64,000 nucleotides of DNA from Mercenaria mercenaria (lineage: Eukaryota > Mollusca > Bivalvia > Venerida > Veneridae), in the NCBI RefSeq assembly GCF_021730395.1, contig NC_069362.1, positions 91,094,001 through 91,158,000 of the forward strand, in the 5' to 3' direction. The notes beneath the pieces are model-generated. The model was not told the origin of the DNA. It did not search any database and worked only from the letters and a program-made list of their open reading frames with translations. The translations under genes and the position numbers were made by a program. Shown here piece by piece: positions 1-10,706 of this stretch; positions within the stretch are counted from its first letter, which is position 1, and each line of letters starts with the position of its first letter.

Positions 1-765
1 CTGTATGTACTTGCACGCAAAACTTTAACCAGGATTTTCTAAGTCCAAAAGGGGGCATAATTTGCCCAAAATACATGTCAGAGTTATGGGACTTGGTGCT
101 ATCAACTAGTTTTATAACCCCGAAGACACATGTGAAGTTTCAATTTAATATCTGCAGTAGTTTTGGAGATAGTTACTTGCATGTAAAACTTTAACCAGGA
201 TTTTCTAAGTCCAAAAGGGGGCATAATTTGCTCAAAATACATGTCAGAGTTATGGGACTTGACCCAGTGAGGTAGGTAATTGATCTAGAAAAAGAAAAAA
301 TAAGTTTCAAATCTATATGCCTTTTAGTAATAGCTGTATGTACTTGCAGGCAAAACTTTAACTAGAATTTTCCAAGTCCAAAAGGGGGCATAATTTGGCC
401 AAAATGAAGGTCAGAGTTATGGGACTTGGTGCTATCAACTAGTTTTATAACCCCGAAGACACATGTGAAGTTTCAATTCAATGTCTGCATTAGTTTTGGA
501 GATAGTAACTTGCATGTAAAACTTTAACCAGAATTTTCTAAGTCCAAAAGGGGGCATATTTGCTCAAAATACATGTTAGAGTTATGGAACTTGACCCAGT
601 GAGGTTGGTAATTGACCTAGAAAAAGAATAAATAAGTTTCAAAGCTATATGCCTTTAAATGATAGCTGTATGTACTTGCATGCAAAAACTTAACCAAGGT
701 GTGACTCCGACGCCGACGCCAGGGTGAGTAGAATAGCTAGACTATTCTTCGAATAGTCGAGCTAA
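1..765 (+). mobile_element. Pearl/HINE-like element, family B2, left end off window
   Basis: Tandem units contain AAGTCCAAAAGGGGGCATAA, GAGTTATGGGACTTG and ACTTTAACCAG. A GACGCCGACGCC tract precedes a terminal hairpin, ACTATTCTTCGAATAGT, and the end GTCGAGCTAA (765). The same subfamily is complete at 28842-29840. Confidence 0.8.
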
Positions 766-908
766 TAAAATCATAAATGAAACCACTATCGTGCAGACAA
801 GAAATTGTTGACAGATGGACTCACGCACGCACGGACGGACTGACGACGGACGACGGACGAAGGGTGATCGAAAAAAGCTCACCTTGTCACTATGTGACAG
901 GTGAGCTA
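766..908 (+). mobile_element. 3' part of pearl-like family H, interrupted by the B2 element
   Basis: This matches the H 3' end at 32300-32423: ATCATAAATGAAACCACTATCG, an ACGCACGGACGGAC tract, GTGATC, then the hairpin AGCTCACCTTGTCAC/GTGACAGGTGAGCT and CTAA. The break at 765/766 falls within the H core, consistent with B2 having inserted there. Confidence 0.75.
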
Positions 909-1747
909 AAATGCAAAATAGGGTTATGGAACCTGCATAGTGCTTATTAGCTCATGACAGTGGACAAGTGTGTGAAGTTTCAATCCATTCCCATTAGTGG
1001 GTACTGAGATACCAGCTTACATATAAGAATTTAACCCAAAACTCCTAAGTTTAAAAAGGGGCATAATTTTGTAAAATGCAAAGTTGAGTTATTGACTCTT
1101 TGCACTGCATGTCATATCATGAAAGTAAACAAGTGTGTGAAGTTTCAATCCTTTCCCATTAGTGGATACTGAGATACCAGCTTACATACAAAAACTTAAC
1201 CAAAAGTTTCTATGTTGAAAAAGGGGCATAATTTTGTAAAAAAGCAAAATAAAGTTATGCAAACATGACAGTGAACAAGTGTGTGAAGTTTCAATCCATT
1301 CCAGTTAGTGAGTACTGCGATACCAGCTCACATACAAAACCTTAACCAAAAAATTCTAAGTCGAAAAAAGGGGCATAATTTTGTAAAAAAGCAAAATAGA
1401 GTTATGGAACCTGTGCAATGTAAGTCAGAGTAAATAAGTGTGTGAAGTTTCAGTCCATTCTCACAAGTGGTTACTGAGATACCAGCTTACATACAAAACC
1501 TTAACCAAAAATTTCTAAGTAAAAAAAGGGGCATATTTTGTAAAAAAGCAAAACAGAGTTATGGAACCTGTGCAATGTAAGTCAGTTTATCACAGTGAAT
1601 AAGTGTGTGAAGTTTCAATCCATTCCCACAAGTGGTTGCTGAGATACCAGCTTACATACAAAAACTTAACCAAATTAGGACACGGACGCAGACGCCGACA
1701 CATTGGCAAGTCCAATAGCTCTACTATTCTATGAATAGTCGAGCTAA
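909..1747 (+). mobile_element. 3' part of pearl-like family B1
   Basis: Several tandem units (GTGTGTGAAGTTTCAATCC, CCAGCTTACATAC, AAAAGGGGCATAATTTTG) are followed by GACGCAGACGCCGAC and the terminal CTACTATTCTATGAATAGTCGAGCTAA. Its left part would lie outside the window, left of the nested H and B2 pieces. Confidence 0.78.
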
Positions 1748-1850
1748 AAATCAGATGAGCTAAAAATATTCATTATCATCAAATGTTTAACTGTCTCAAT
1801 TGAACGATATATATTTTTACCTGTTGTCAAAAGTGAATATTAAAGATACT

Positions 1851-1950
1851 AATGAGCGCACCATGAGAAAACCAATATAGTGGCTTGGATTCAGACTGCG
1901 CGGACTGGTCGCAAAGCTGCTGTGTTGGTTTTCTCATGGTGCGGCTCATT
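1851..1950. mobile_element. 100-bp MITE with ~25-bp TIRs
   Basis: AATGAG-CGCACCATGAGAAAACCAA at the left is mirrored by TTGGTTTTCTCATGGTGCGGCTCATT at the right, with a one-base length difference. The centre (GACTGCGCGGACTGGTCGCAAAG) resembles a longer palindromic family; another piece of it is at 3180-3245. Confidence 0.75.
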
Positions 1951-2071
1951 TCATAAAAATTTGCTAGAAGTCTCATTTATACCTACAAGTATATTCATTC
2001 TCTATGAAATATAAGAATCTGGAAAAAATATTGGAAATCACTAACTACTTAACTATAAATACAATTCATAC

Positions 2072-2126
2072 CTGGTAAAATTATGGCCAGAATAAGAAAT
2101 ACTTGATCCGTGATTGTCTTCATCAT
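2072..2126 (-). CDS. Possible first coding exon encoding a signal peptide
   Basis: On the - strand, tandem ATGs at 2126-2121 open a frame MMKTITDQVFLILAIILP that ends at a good donor, CCAG|GTATGA (2072/2071). A charged start followed by a hydrophobic run (VFLILAIIL) is what a secretory signal-peptide exon looks like. If real, the rest of the gene lies left of the window, past the repeats at 1-1747. The exon is only 55 bases, so chance is a serious alternative. Confidence 0.3.
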
Positions 2127-2270
2127 TTACAGCTGCTCAAATCCTCATTTTAAAATCCCTGAAATATAAAAATTATGTTTGTTTGTTTGATCTGATACAA
2201 ATTTAAAACCATTTATCTACAGTATTTCAGTTGAAGTAAGGCCACTCATGTGTCAACTACCAAGCCTTCA

Positions 2271-2572
2271 TGTTTGTTTGTTTGTTTTGGGTTGAACTCT
2301 GTTTTTCATCAGTATTTCAGTTATGTAACGGCCGCCAGTTAACTTATTAAACTGAGTGTTCCTGGATTCTGAATCTTTGCAAACCTGTTCTCTGCAAGTA
2401 ACTGCCAACTTCCCCACATGAATCACATCACAGGTGAAGGACAAAAATTAATGATTTCAGACACAATGTCTTTTATCGAATTGTCAAAGAGAACAAATGC
2501 CTTGCCCTAAGATCAAACTCACAACCACAAAATCTATAGACCTGCACTGTCCCTATTGAGTGAAGTGGGCAG
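2271..2572 (-). mobile_element. tRNA-derived SINE, near full length
   Basis: On the - strand the head has an A-box-like region (ACTTCACTCAATAGGG) and a B-box-like GAGTTTGATCT, followed by the conserved body (complement of CAGTGTTCCTGGATTCTG, AACTTCCCCACATGAATCA) and a TTTG-repeat tail at its 3' end. Copies at 10448, 14628 and 20672 share the body. A more decayed relative seems to follow at 2573-2760. Confidence 0.75.
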
Positions 2573-3179
2573 AATTCCTGTAATTCACCTCAGTACTAAC
2601 TTCATTCTCCACAAGCAACTGACAACTTCTCCATCCACACATCATCCAATTTTTTTTCATGAAAGACAAAAAAAACAAAACAAACTGGATGAACCACATA
2701 TCAAAAAGCTCTGGCCTAAAGATGGTAAATAACTTTACATATTTCACAAAGCAGGATGTGGTAAAGGAATACACTTAATTATGTTGTTCCTGAAATTTTC
2801 ATCCAATGGTAGCTCATCATTAATTAACCTGCTCTTTCTTGTTTATCATAATTTTTTGGTTATCACAAGTTATTATAATTATACAGTTTATCTAGACAAT
2901 TTGATGATGTCAGTGAAAAGAGAAAATACTGATCATCCTTTGATTTTTTTTTTAATTTTAAGCATAGATATAACAGAACTGCAATTCATATTAAAGAACA
3001 CTGTATGCGTACCCAAGCGCATAGAAAAATTCTGCAAAAAATACTGTGACTAAAATTTTTTAGATGAATTCAATCAAGTTGCTCACTATAGTAGATCTAC
3101 ACGTCTGAGACTTCTAACTTAAGTTTAACAAGCACATTTTGAATGTCTACAAAAACTGTAATGTTCTGAATTTATGACA

Positions 3180-3245
3180 CATCAGACTGCTGTTTGCTTT
3201 CAAATGGAGAAACCGTAAGCGAACAGCATGGATCCAGACCTATCA
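3180..3245. repeat. Fragment of palindromic MITE family
   Basis: AGAAACCGTAAGCGAACAGCATGGATCCAGACC is the central word set of a clam palindromic MITE that I know from similar genomes. Only one arm is present. Confidence 0.4.
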
Positions 3246-3424
3246 GTAAAAACAATAACGATGTAAAACAATAGCGTGCAGAAGTTCAGCTTAGACTCGA
3301 AGACTTTTATGAACGTCAGAGAAAATGTTACAGACTACGGCAGTACCATATATGTACACTTACAATAAAGGTGTTGATAAATGACAACTGTCAGTATTAC
3401 TCGATATTTCTCTATTAATGTTTG

Positions 3425-3560
3425 TGGGTACAGAAGATACTCCAGTTCCAGAAGCTTCCCTGGTTCTTCAGCATCCCTGGCATGCTAAGTTTGTAACTTA
3501 AGTTGGAGGAGCTGGGGTTCGACCCCTGGCTCTGTACAATGATGTGATCACAATTACTTT
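3425..3560 (+). repeat. Possible SINE fragment with B-box-like arm
   Basis: CTGGGGTTCGACCCCTGG (~3511-3528) is a perfect T-arm-like hairpin containing a B box, but no A box or acceptor stem could be matched around it. Confidence 0.35.
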
Positions 3561-3808
3561 GTAATGATCTTCCATTTATTCTAGTATAAACATATGACCT
3601 ATGACCTAGAAACTAAATCTTCTAGCAACCATGCTTGACTTCCCTGCCACAGTATTTGATAGATACATAGTTAGAACTGTATATTATAATTATTACCTCC
3701 ACTGTAATTTGTAACACATAATACAGTCTTAAAATGAAACTTAGAATTTCAGTTTACTATAATATTAAACACTGACTTTTGTACCTACAGCATATCATTT
3801 AAGATGTA

Positions 3809-4297
3809 ACAAGAGCTGTCGGAGGACAGCAAAGCTCAACTATTCAACAGCCTTGTCAATTAAATAAATATAAAAGTCAAAAAAGGGGCATTATTTTGTA
3901 AAAATGCCAATTAGAGTTATGAAACCTGTGCATAGCATGTCAGATTATGAAAGTGAACAAGTGTGTGATGTTTCAATCCATTTCCCATTAAAGGGTACTG
4001 AGATAGCAGCTTACATACAAAACCTTAACCCAAAATTTCTAAGTTGAAAAAGGGGCATACTTTTGTAAAAAAGCAAAATACAGTTATGGAACCTGTGCTA
4101 TGTAAGTCATTTTATTACTGTGTATAGGTATGTGAAGTTTCAATCCATTCCCACTAGTGGTTACTGAGATACCAGCTTACTTACAAAAACTTAACCAAAT
4201 TGGGACGCCAAAGCCGAAGTTGGCGCCAATGCAGATGCGGACACCAACACATTGGTGAGTCCAATAGCTCTACCTATTCTTTGAATAGTCAAGCTAA
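3809..4297 (+). mobile_element. Pearl/HINE-like element, family B1, compact copy
   Basis: Start ACAAGAGCTGTCGGAGGACAGC (5' hairpin GCTGTC/GACAGC), then AGCTCAACTATTC. There are two to three core units, a GACGCC-like tract, and the end CTATTCTTTGAATAGTCAAGCTAA. Complete, with both ends visible. Confidence 0.82.
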
Positions 4298-4507
4298 AAA
4301 CTGCTTACATTTTAATTACACAAGGTTACATACAACCTTACATTTTCTTTATCATTATACATTACATACATGATATACATGTTCAAAGGTGCTTTACATA
4401 TAAAGGAAGCCACTCCATTGTCAAATGATGTAACTGTCCCAATACCTGGAATACATCTGCTGAAGATACTCCTTTTCTGTCATTTTGAAATAGATTTTTT
4501 CTTCAAA

Positions 4508-4692
4508 TACTGTAAAATCATTTAATTTCATGGGCATGAATTTTCGTGGTTTTGGTCAAAACGGCAATTTCGTAGGAATATGAATTCGTGGATTTCTACT
4601 TTTGAACATAAAATGAATGGGAATTTTACTTGTTCATTGGGATTCAATTTCACGAAAATTAGTTCCCCATGAATATAATTGATTTCACAGTA
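4508..4692. mobile_element. 185-bp MITE with TACTGT termini
   Basis: TACTGTAAAATCATTTAATTTC at the left matches the complement of GATTTCACAGTA and the preceding CCCCATGAATATAATT at the right; the TIRs are diverged. A fragment of the same family is at 47020-47082 in INTS15 intron 5. Confidence 0.6.
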
Positions 4693-4799
4693 ACAACATG
4701 AAATTTTAATGAAGCTCATAAACTGAATGTTGACATCTAAAGAAAATTTAATCATTTATGGCATCTTAAAAACCTTCATAAATTTATCTGACACTTTCT

Positions 4800-5470
4800 A
4801 AAACTCTCAATGCGGACATGAAAACTCTCAATGCTGACTGCAAAACCCTGCACAGACTGATATACTGAAAATTGTTATGCTTACTGTAAAACTCTCATGC
4901 TGACTGCAAAACCCTTCACTGACTGATTAAACTCTCAATGCTGACTGTATAACTCTCAATGCTGACTGCAAAAGCCCTGTTCTGACTGATAAACTCTCAA
5001 TGCTGACTGTAACTCTTAATGTTGATGATAAACTCTCAATGCTGAGTCTTAAATCATACACTGACTGATAAAACTTTCAATTTTGACTGTAAAACTCTCA
5101 ATGCTGAATGTAAAAGCCCTGCACTCACTGATAAACTCTCAATGCTGACTGAAACTCTTAATGTTGATGATAAACTCTCAATGCTGAGTCTTAAATCATA
5201 CACTGACTGATAAAACTTTCAATTTTGACTGTATAACTCTCAATGCTGAATGTAAAAGCCCTGCACTCACTGATAAACTCTCAATGCTGAATGTAACTCT
5301 CAATGTTGATGGTAAAACTCTCAATGCTGACTACAAAAGCCCTGCACTCATTGATAAACTCTCAATGCTGAATGTAACTCTCAATGTTGATGGTAAAACT
5401 CTCAATGCTTACTGCAAAAGCCCTGCACTGACTGATAAACTCTCAATGCTGACTGTAACTCTCAATGTTG
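4800..5470. repeat. Short-unit satellite, ACTCTCAATGCTGACTGT type
   Basis: Units of about 17-21 bases (AAACTCTCAATGCTGACTG and variants) form higher-order repeats. A 142-bp block occurs twice (offset 142 for TCTTAAATCATACACTG at 5047 and 5189), and an 81-bp block three times (offset 81 for CAATGTTGATGG near 5301, 5382, 5463). The long + frame at 5284-5712 arises because 81 is a multiple of three; I do not regard it as a gene. Confidence 0.85.
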
Positions 5471-6257
5471 ATGGTAAAACTTTTGTGTCAAGTTTCTTCA
5501 AAATCCATCAAGGGGTTCAAGAGTTTCATAGCAATGACCTTTCACCCCTAACTATGACCTTGACCTTGAAGCAAGAGATCAAGAACATACACTCTGCACG
5601 TTGTCTCGATGTGTGGAACATTTGTGGCAATTTCTTTACAATCCTCCTGAACAAGCAGTTCAAGAGTTACACAGCAGACACGAAACACACTCATATGACT
5701 ATTGAACCCTAAGTGTGACCTTGACCTTGAAGCGAGCCATCCAGATCATGTACTCTGTAAGTCATCTCAATGTGGTGAACATTTGTGGCAACCTTCAAGC
5801 AGTTCAAGAGTTACAGAGCGGACATGAAACACACTCATATGACCTTTGACCCCTAAGTGTGACTTTGACCTTGAAGCGGGCCATCCAGAACATGCGCTCT
5901 GCACTTTCTCTTCATGTGGTGAACATTTTTGTCAAGTTTCTTTGAAATCAGTCAAGTGGTTCCAGGGGTTTTTTTTACCAGGAGGGGAAGGGGCCTAGGC
6001 CTGTGATTTAGGGAAAAAAATAGCTCAGTATTTGGGCAAAAGGGAATAAAAAAGCTGATGTAAAGTAAATTTTGGGGGAAAACTGCATGATTTAAAAGAA
6101 ATTTTCTGAGGGGAAGGGGCCTATTAACAGCCCCTATTATGAAGAGAAAAAAACTCTGGGTTCAAGAGTTACAGAGCAGACACAAAATTGCTAACGGATG
6201 GACAGATAGACAGACGGACACCGGGGCTATAACATAATACGTCCCTTCGGGCGTATA
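5471..6257 (+). mobile_element. Pearl-like family D element interrupting the satellite
   Basis: Core units (CATCAAGGGGTTCAAGAG, TGACCTTGACCTTGAAGC, CACTCATATGACCTTTGACCCC) repeat about three times. They lead to a GACAGATAGACAGACGGACACCG tract and a terminal hairpin ACGTCCCTTCGGGCGT. Satellite of the same character resumes at 6258. A separate insertion of about 200 bp (roughly 5964-6170, with GAGGGGAAGGGGCCT at both ends) splits one core unit at CCAGGGGTT|CAAGAG. Confidence 0.7.
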
Positions 6258-6620
6258 AAAACTATTTTCAGCTACAGTTGTAACAGTGACTACAAAAGTC
6301 TGTACAGGGACTATCACAACTCCCTACAGTGACTTAAAACTCTACAGTGACTATAAAATCTCCCTAATGTGACTTTAAAAACTCAACAGTGTCTAGAAAA
6401 AATCTCTACAGTGACTTTAAAAACTCTCTACAGTAAACTTTAAACTACCAAATCTCTCTATGGTGGCTATCAAAACTCTCTAAAATACTGCAAAAACACT
6501 AAAATGCAACTGCATGGGCTAAAAACTATCAAAACACTAAAATGCAACTGCATGGGCTAAAAACTATCTATGCTGACAGTCAAAACTCTACAATGTCTGG
6601 AGCTGGATCACAGAACCCCA
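6258..6620. repeat. Satellite continuation (CTCTACAGTGACT units)
   Basis: Diverged 17-22-base units such as AACTCTACAGTGACTATAAA, the same cadence as 4800-5470. A 36-bp unit AAACACTAAAATGCAACTG is duplicated near 6491-6562. Confidence 0.65.
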
Positions 6621-6899
6621 CTATAAGCCTTTCATTCTGTTGAGTTACTGATTTTAAATAGTTTACTTTTAAAATAAAAAACAAGAAAAACAAGCCTTAG
6701 ATGTTAGATGTCCAAATTTATCCAAAATATGTTCACATCACTTATACATGTAATACAAGTTAGATGTATCACATCTGACTTATACATGTATATATACCTG
6801 ATCACTGATTATTAACACCACATTGATTATTCATTAGTGTACAGAGTCAAGTTCACAAGTTTATATTTTATACCTATGATGGTAAAGCTTTAAGGCAAA

Positions 6900-9800
6900 C
6901 AGTAGGGGAAACTTCCCGTTCGGGAAATCATTTATGGGTTTTTCCCTACTTCCTGAACGGGAAACTTGTTACTTTTTATAGTAACATGCTTCCCGTTCGG
7001 GAAGCAATATCGAACGTTTTAGACCCATTTCATTCAAAATAGCCGGTGCATAAGAATATACACAAGATCTTCAAATTGAATATGCCACATTAAATTTGAA
7101 TGATATATCTAAATTTCTACCGTTCAAATTTTTTTTAAATGTCTCATTGAATTTTTTATTTGACAGTGAAATTGACCATTTTCTTCAGAAATTGCTTAAA
7201 ATCAGTGTTTCCAGAACTGGAAACCTAACTTCTCGATCGGGAAACCTAGCCTTTTAGTTACTTCACAATCAGGAAACTGAAAGCATTCAAAAAATTTATT
7301 CTTTTATTTTGTTATAATTAGTTCAAATTTCAAGTTTTCAGGGAGTTGTGATCCTGTAATTTGATGTGTCTGGTGCCCCAGGATTTAAACAGACTCATAT
7401 GAGTTTGGGTTCAAAGGCAGTGGGTCAGTTATTTGAATATTTACTTTAGACACATTCAAGATTTTGTCTTGTGTGACTCCAGCATAGTTTCTGACGTAAA
7501 TGTATTTCTTTCTCCTTTTAGGTCGTCTGATTTTTAAAAAAAAACATCTATGAGGTATTGTCGTCACTTGATCGTTGGCGTATGTGTCTGCGTTTGTTGA
7601 TTATTTTGTTTAGGTGCACTTTTTCTCAAACATAGTAAGGGTAACAGCTTAAAAACTTTGCACATTAGGGGACTATTTATGCCTAGAACCACAATTCTGA
7701 TATGCATTTTGATAAAATAATTGCCCTTTACTGTACTTGGAAAATTTTAGTTTCTTGGTTAAATTTTTTGTTTAGGTCAAAAACTGTAAGAGCTACAGTT
7801 TTGAAACTTTGCACACTTGTTTATCATCGATCATTCGGGACTATATAGTTCAAGAACCATAACTCTAATCAGTATTTTGTCAGAATTATGGTCATTTTTG
7901 TAGTCTTAGAAAATCCCAACTATATCTTTTTAAGATCTCTTGTATGTGTTACTACATAATGCTCAACTTTTGTCGGTGCTTGACTCTGAATTAGAGCTTT
8001 GCAAGTACAAATTTTAACAGTAAAATTCAAATCAGAGTTATGAGGATTGTTTCTCCTAGTGAAGACTTTGATAGTAAACAACTATTTTAATTTTCAAGTC
8101 AAAATCTTTGATAGTAACAGAGATATTTGACTTCAGCAAAAACTTTTTCCAAAACAAAGTCTAAGTTAAAAAGGGGCATAACTCTGTCAAAATTCAAATC
8201 AGTGTTATGTGGATTGTTTCTCCTGGTGTAGACTTAAATAGTAAAAAACTATTTTAATCTTTGATAGTAACAGAGATATCTGATTTTATCAAACATTTCT
8301 ACACTACAAAATCAAAGTTAAAAAGGGGCCTAACTCTGGTAAATATCAAGTTATGAGGATTGTTTTCTGGTGTAGACTTTGACAGTAAATACCTATTGTA
8401 AGTTTTAAGTCAAAAACTTTGACAGTTGCAGAGATATTTGACTTTATCAAAAACTATAACAAAAAATCTAAGTTAAAAAGGAGAATAATTATATCATAAG
8501 TCAAATCAGAGTTACATGAATTGATGTAGACTTTGATAGTAAATTTTTTAAGACTGAAGTCATATTTTTGTTTTCTTCTCTTTTTAGGTTTAAAACAGTC
8601 TGAAAGAGCATTTGTCGCCTTTGCGTTTGGGTGTGCAGAAATGGAAGACATGTTAAGAGATTGTAATGCTGTATCAGTTATAAACAGAGACACAGAATCC
8701 TTGATTAACTTGAATTTTGATAAATATAAAAGTGAAAGAAACAAAGTAGTTACATCTTTTCTTGAAAGTATCACATCTGACACAGTGAAAACACAAAATA
8801 CTGTAAGAGCATGTGCTGCATTTGAACAGATTTACAGTTTGAGGTAGATGCATCTTATGGCCCCAGTTTTCTTTATGATTAATGTTTTACAATATCCAGT
8901 TTCCTTTATGTTTAATGTTTTACAATATCAAGCAGCACAAGGTTAATTGTCTGTCAGTATTGGTTCTAATCTTTAGCTCGATTTTTAAAAGAAAAAAGTA
9001 GAGCTGGCGATGGCGTCACCCTTGATTAAAGTTTTTTAAAAGTCAAATATCTCTGTTCCTATCAAAGCATAAACTAGTATTCCAAAACAATATATACTCT
9101 GAAACCAAACCATGAGCTTATAGGGACTTGTCACTGCTTTATTTCTATGACATTATAAGTAAACCCCTTTCATATTTTATCGTTATGTTTTGTAATATTG
9201 TTATATTATCATGTATAACATGTATAATAAGTTACCTAAAGAACAGAATTTAATTAATAATATTTCTGGTTCTAGCATATGACAGTATACTACTAAAGCT
9301 ACTGTTTCGAATTTCTTAAGTTTGTTCAAAAATTTTCAATTTGAAAAATACATTTGGTATCAACTTGACCGTTGATTTTTTTGTAAATATTCATGTGAAG
9401 AATACAAACAATCTGGAAAAGCATTATGTATCCCTCGTGAACAAAATCAGAATTTTACATTGTAAAACATCTAGCATCAAAAATTGTCCTGCTTTTGGTA
9501 TTTCTCAATATCACTTTGTATCAAACTAGATACTATGAATTTATTACTGAAAAAAAGATTTGGCATCAATTAAGGTAAAAATTGTACCTATACAAATATG
9601 TATAATAGTATCGGACTGTGTTGCTTGATCTACTTTCTTTGCATTCTGTATAAAAGTTTTAAAGTTTTCAATGTAGGAGACACAGCCTTTGCAATATGAC
9701 ACTAGTTTGTGATTTTCATATTTATGTAGTTTATCAAGTTTTTTCAGATCTTACTTTGAAATGTTTCTTCTGGTTCTTATGACTTCGTCTGGCTTGATAT

Positions 9801-10189
9801 TCCATTTAGTATGATAAAAAGATGTGCCACGCAAATAAGAAGAATTTCCTGATTGGGAAGTTAGGTTTCCAAATTGGGAAACTCTGCTTTTTTGTAGTTC
9901 ATTCAGAAAAAGGGCAGATTCAATGTGAAATTAAAAAAATACTAAGACATTTAAGAAAATTCTGAACGGTAGAAATCTAGATATGTCTTTTAATTTCAAT
10001 ATGGCATATTCAATTTTGAGATCTCATGTATAGTCTTATGCACTGGGCATTTTTAATGAACCTACATAAAATATAGTGGTTTTACTTCCTGAATGGGAAG
10101 CATGTTACTATAATAGGTAACAAGTTTCCTGTTCGGGAAGTAGGGAAAAACCCATAAAAAATTTCCCGATCAGGAAGTTTCCCCTACTG
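6900..10189. mobile_element. 3.29-kb DNA transposon with ~345-bp TIRs
   Basis: Termini are CAGTAGGGGAAACTTCC and its complement GGAAGTTTCCCCTACTG. Inverted similarity continues inward to about 7245 on the left and 9848 on the right. GCAAA flanks both sides (6895-6899, 10190-10194), a likely 5-bp target duplication. The TIRs contain repeated palindromes of the form TTCCCGTTCGGGAA. The interior has pearl-like tandem sequence (GGGGCATAACTCTG, ~7620-8520) and the exon-like frame 8588-8847. No transposase motif was recognised, so the superfamily is open. Confidence 0.75.
8588..8847 (+). CDS. Unrecognised terminal exon (85 residues) inside a TIR transposon
   Basis: A polypyrimidine tract ending TTTTTAG at 8581-8587 is followed by an open frame entered in phase 1 and stopping at TAG 8845-8847. 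The peptide begins LKQSERAFVAFAFGC and ends FEQIYSLR; composition is balanced, with no low-complexity or repeat character, unlike the sequence around it. It lies in the middle of the 3.29-kb TIR element 6900-10189, so it may be the last exon of that element's own protein, a captured host exon, or chance. I could not find convincing upstream exons inside the element. No catalytic motif is visible. Confidence 0.4.
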
Positions 10190-10447
10190 GCAAAGGATAT
10201 ATTTACATATTACCAAACTTCAAATAAGCATTTATTGCATTTTCTATACTATGTAAATATTGATATTAAAATGCAATATGATGCCCTACAATAATTTTGC
10301 AATTTCATATTCAAAATTTACATTCTTATCAATTTGCTACAAAACTGATTAATTAAATGTCAAACTTACCAGACACTGCTGGTGTCAGAAAATTGGTTAT
10401 CTTTTTCATTAGGGTCTGTATGATTCATGTTTCAATGCTTTAATAAT

Positions 10448-10675
10448 TGTTAAGAGTTTTGTGCCATTTTCAACAGTACTGCGGGCAGTTAACCTAATCA
10501 GTGTACCTGGATTCTGTACTAGTACTAACCTGCTCTCAGCTTCTCAACATGAATCAGAGGTAGAGAATGAAATGACTTCAGACACAATGCCTTCTATCAA
10601 ATTGTCAAGAACATACACATTGCCAGCAGTCAAACTGGAACAATGACCTGGCACTCTCCTAATTGAACTAAGCCT
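10448..10675 (-). mobile_element. tRNA-derived SINE copy
   Basis: Same body as 2271-2572: GTTAACCTAATCAGTGT, CCTGGATTCTGTAC, CAACATGAATCAGAGGT, then a decayed tRNA-like head ending near AATTGAACTAAGC. The open frame at 10461-10646 is simply the SINE body. Confidence 0.7.
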
Positions 10676-10706
10676 CTCAACTTATTATTACTTACTAATT
10701 AATTAG

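Noticed and set aside
5284-5712. 142-codon open frame
   Set aside because: Its first half is the 81-bp satellite block (27 codons) repeated in frame and its second half is pearl-like family D sequence.
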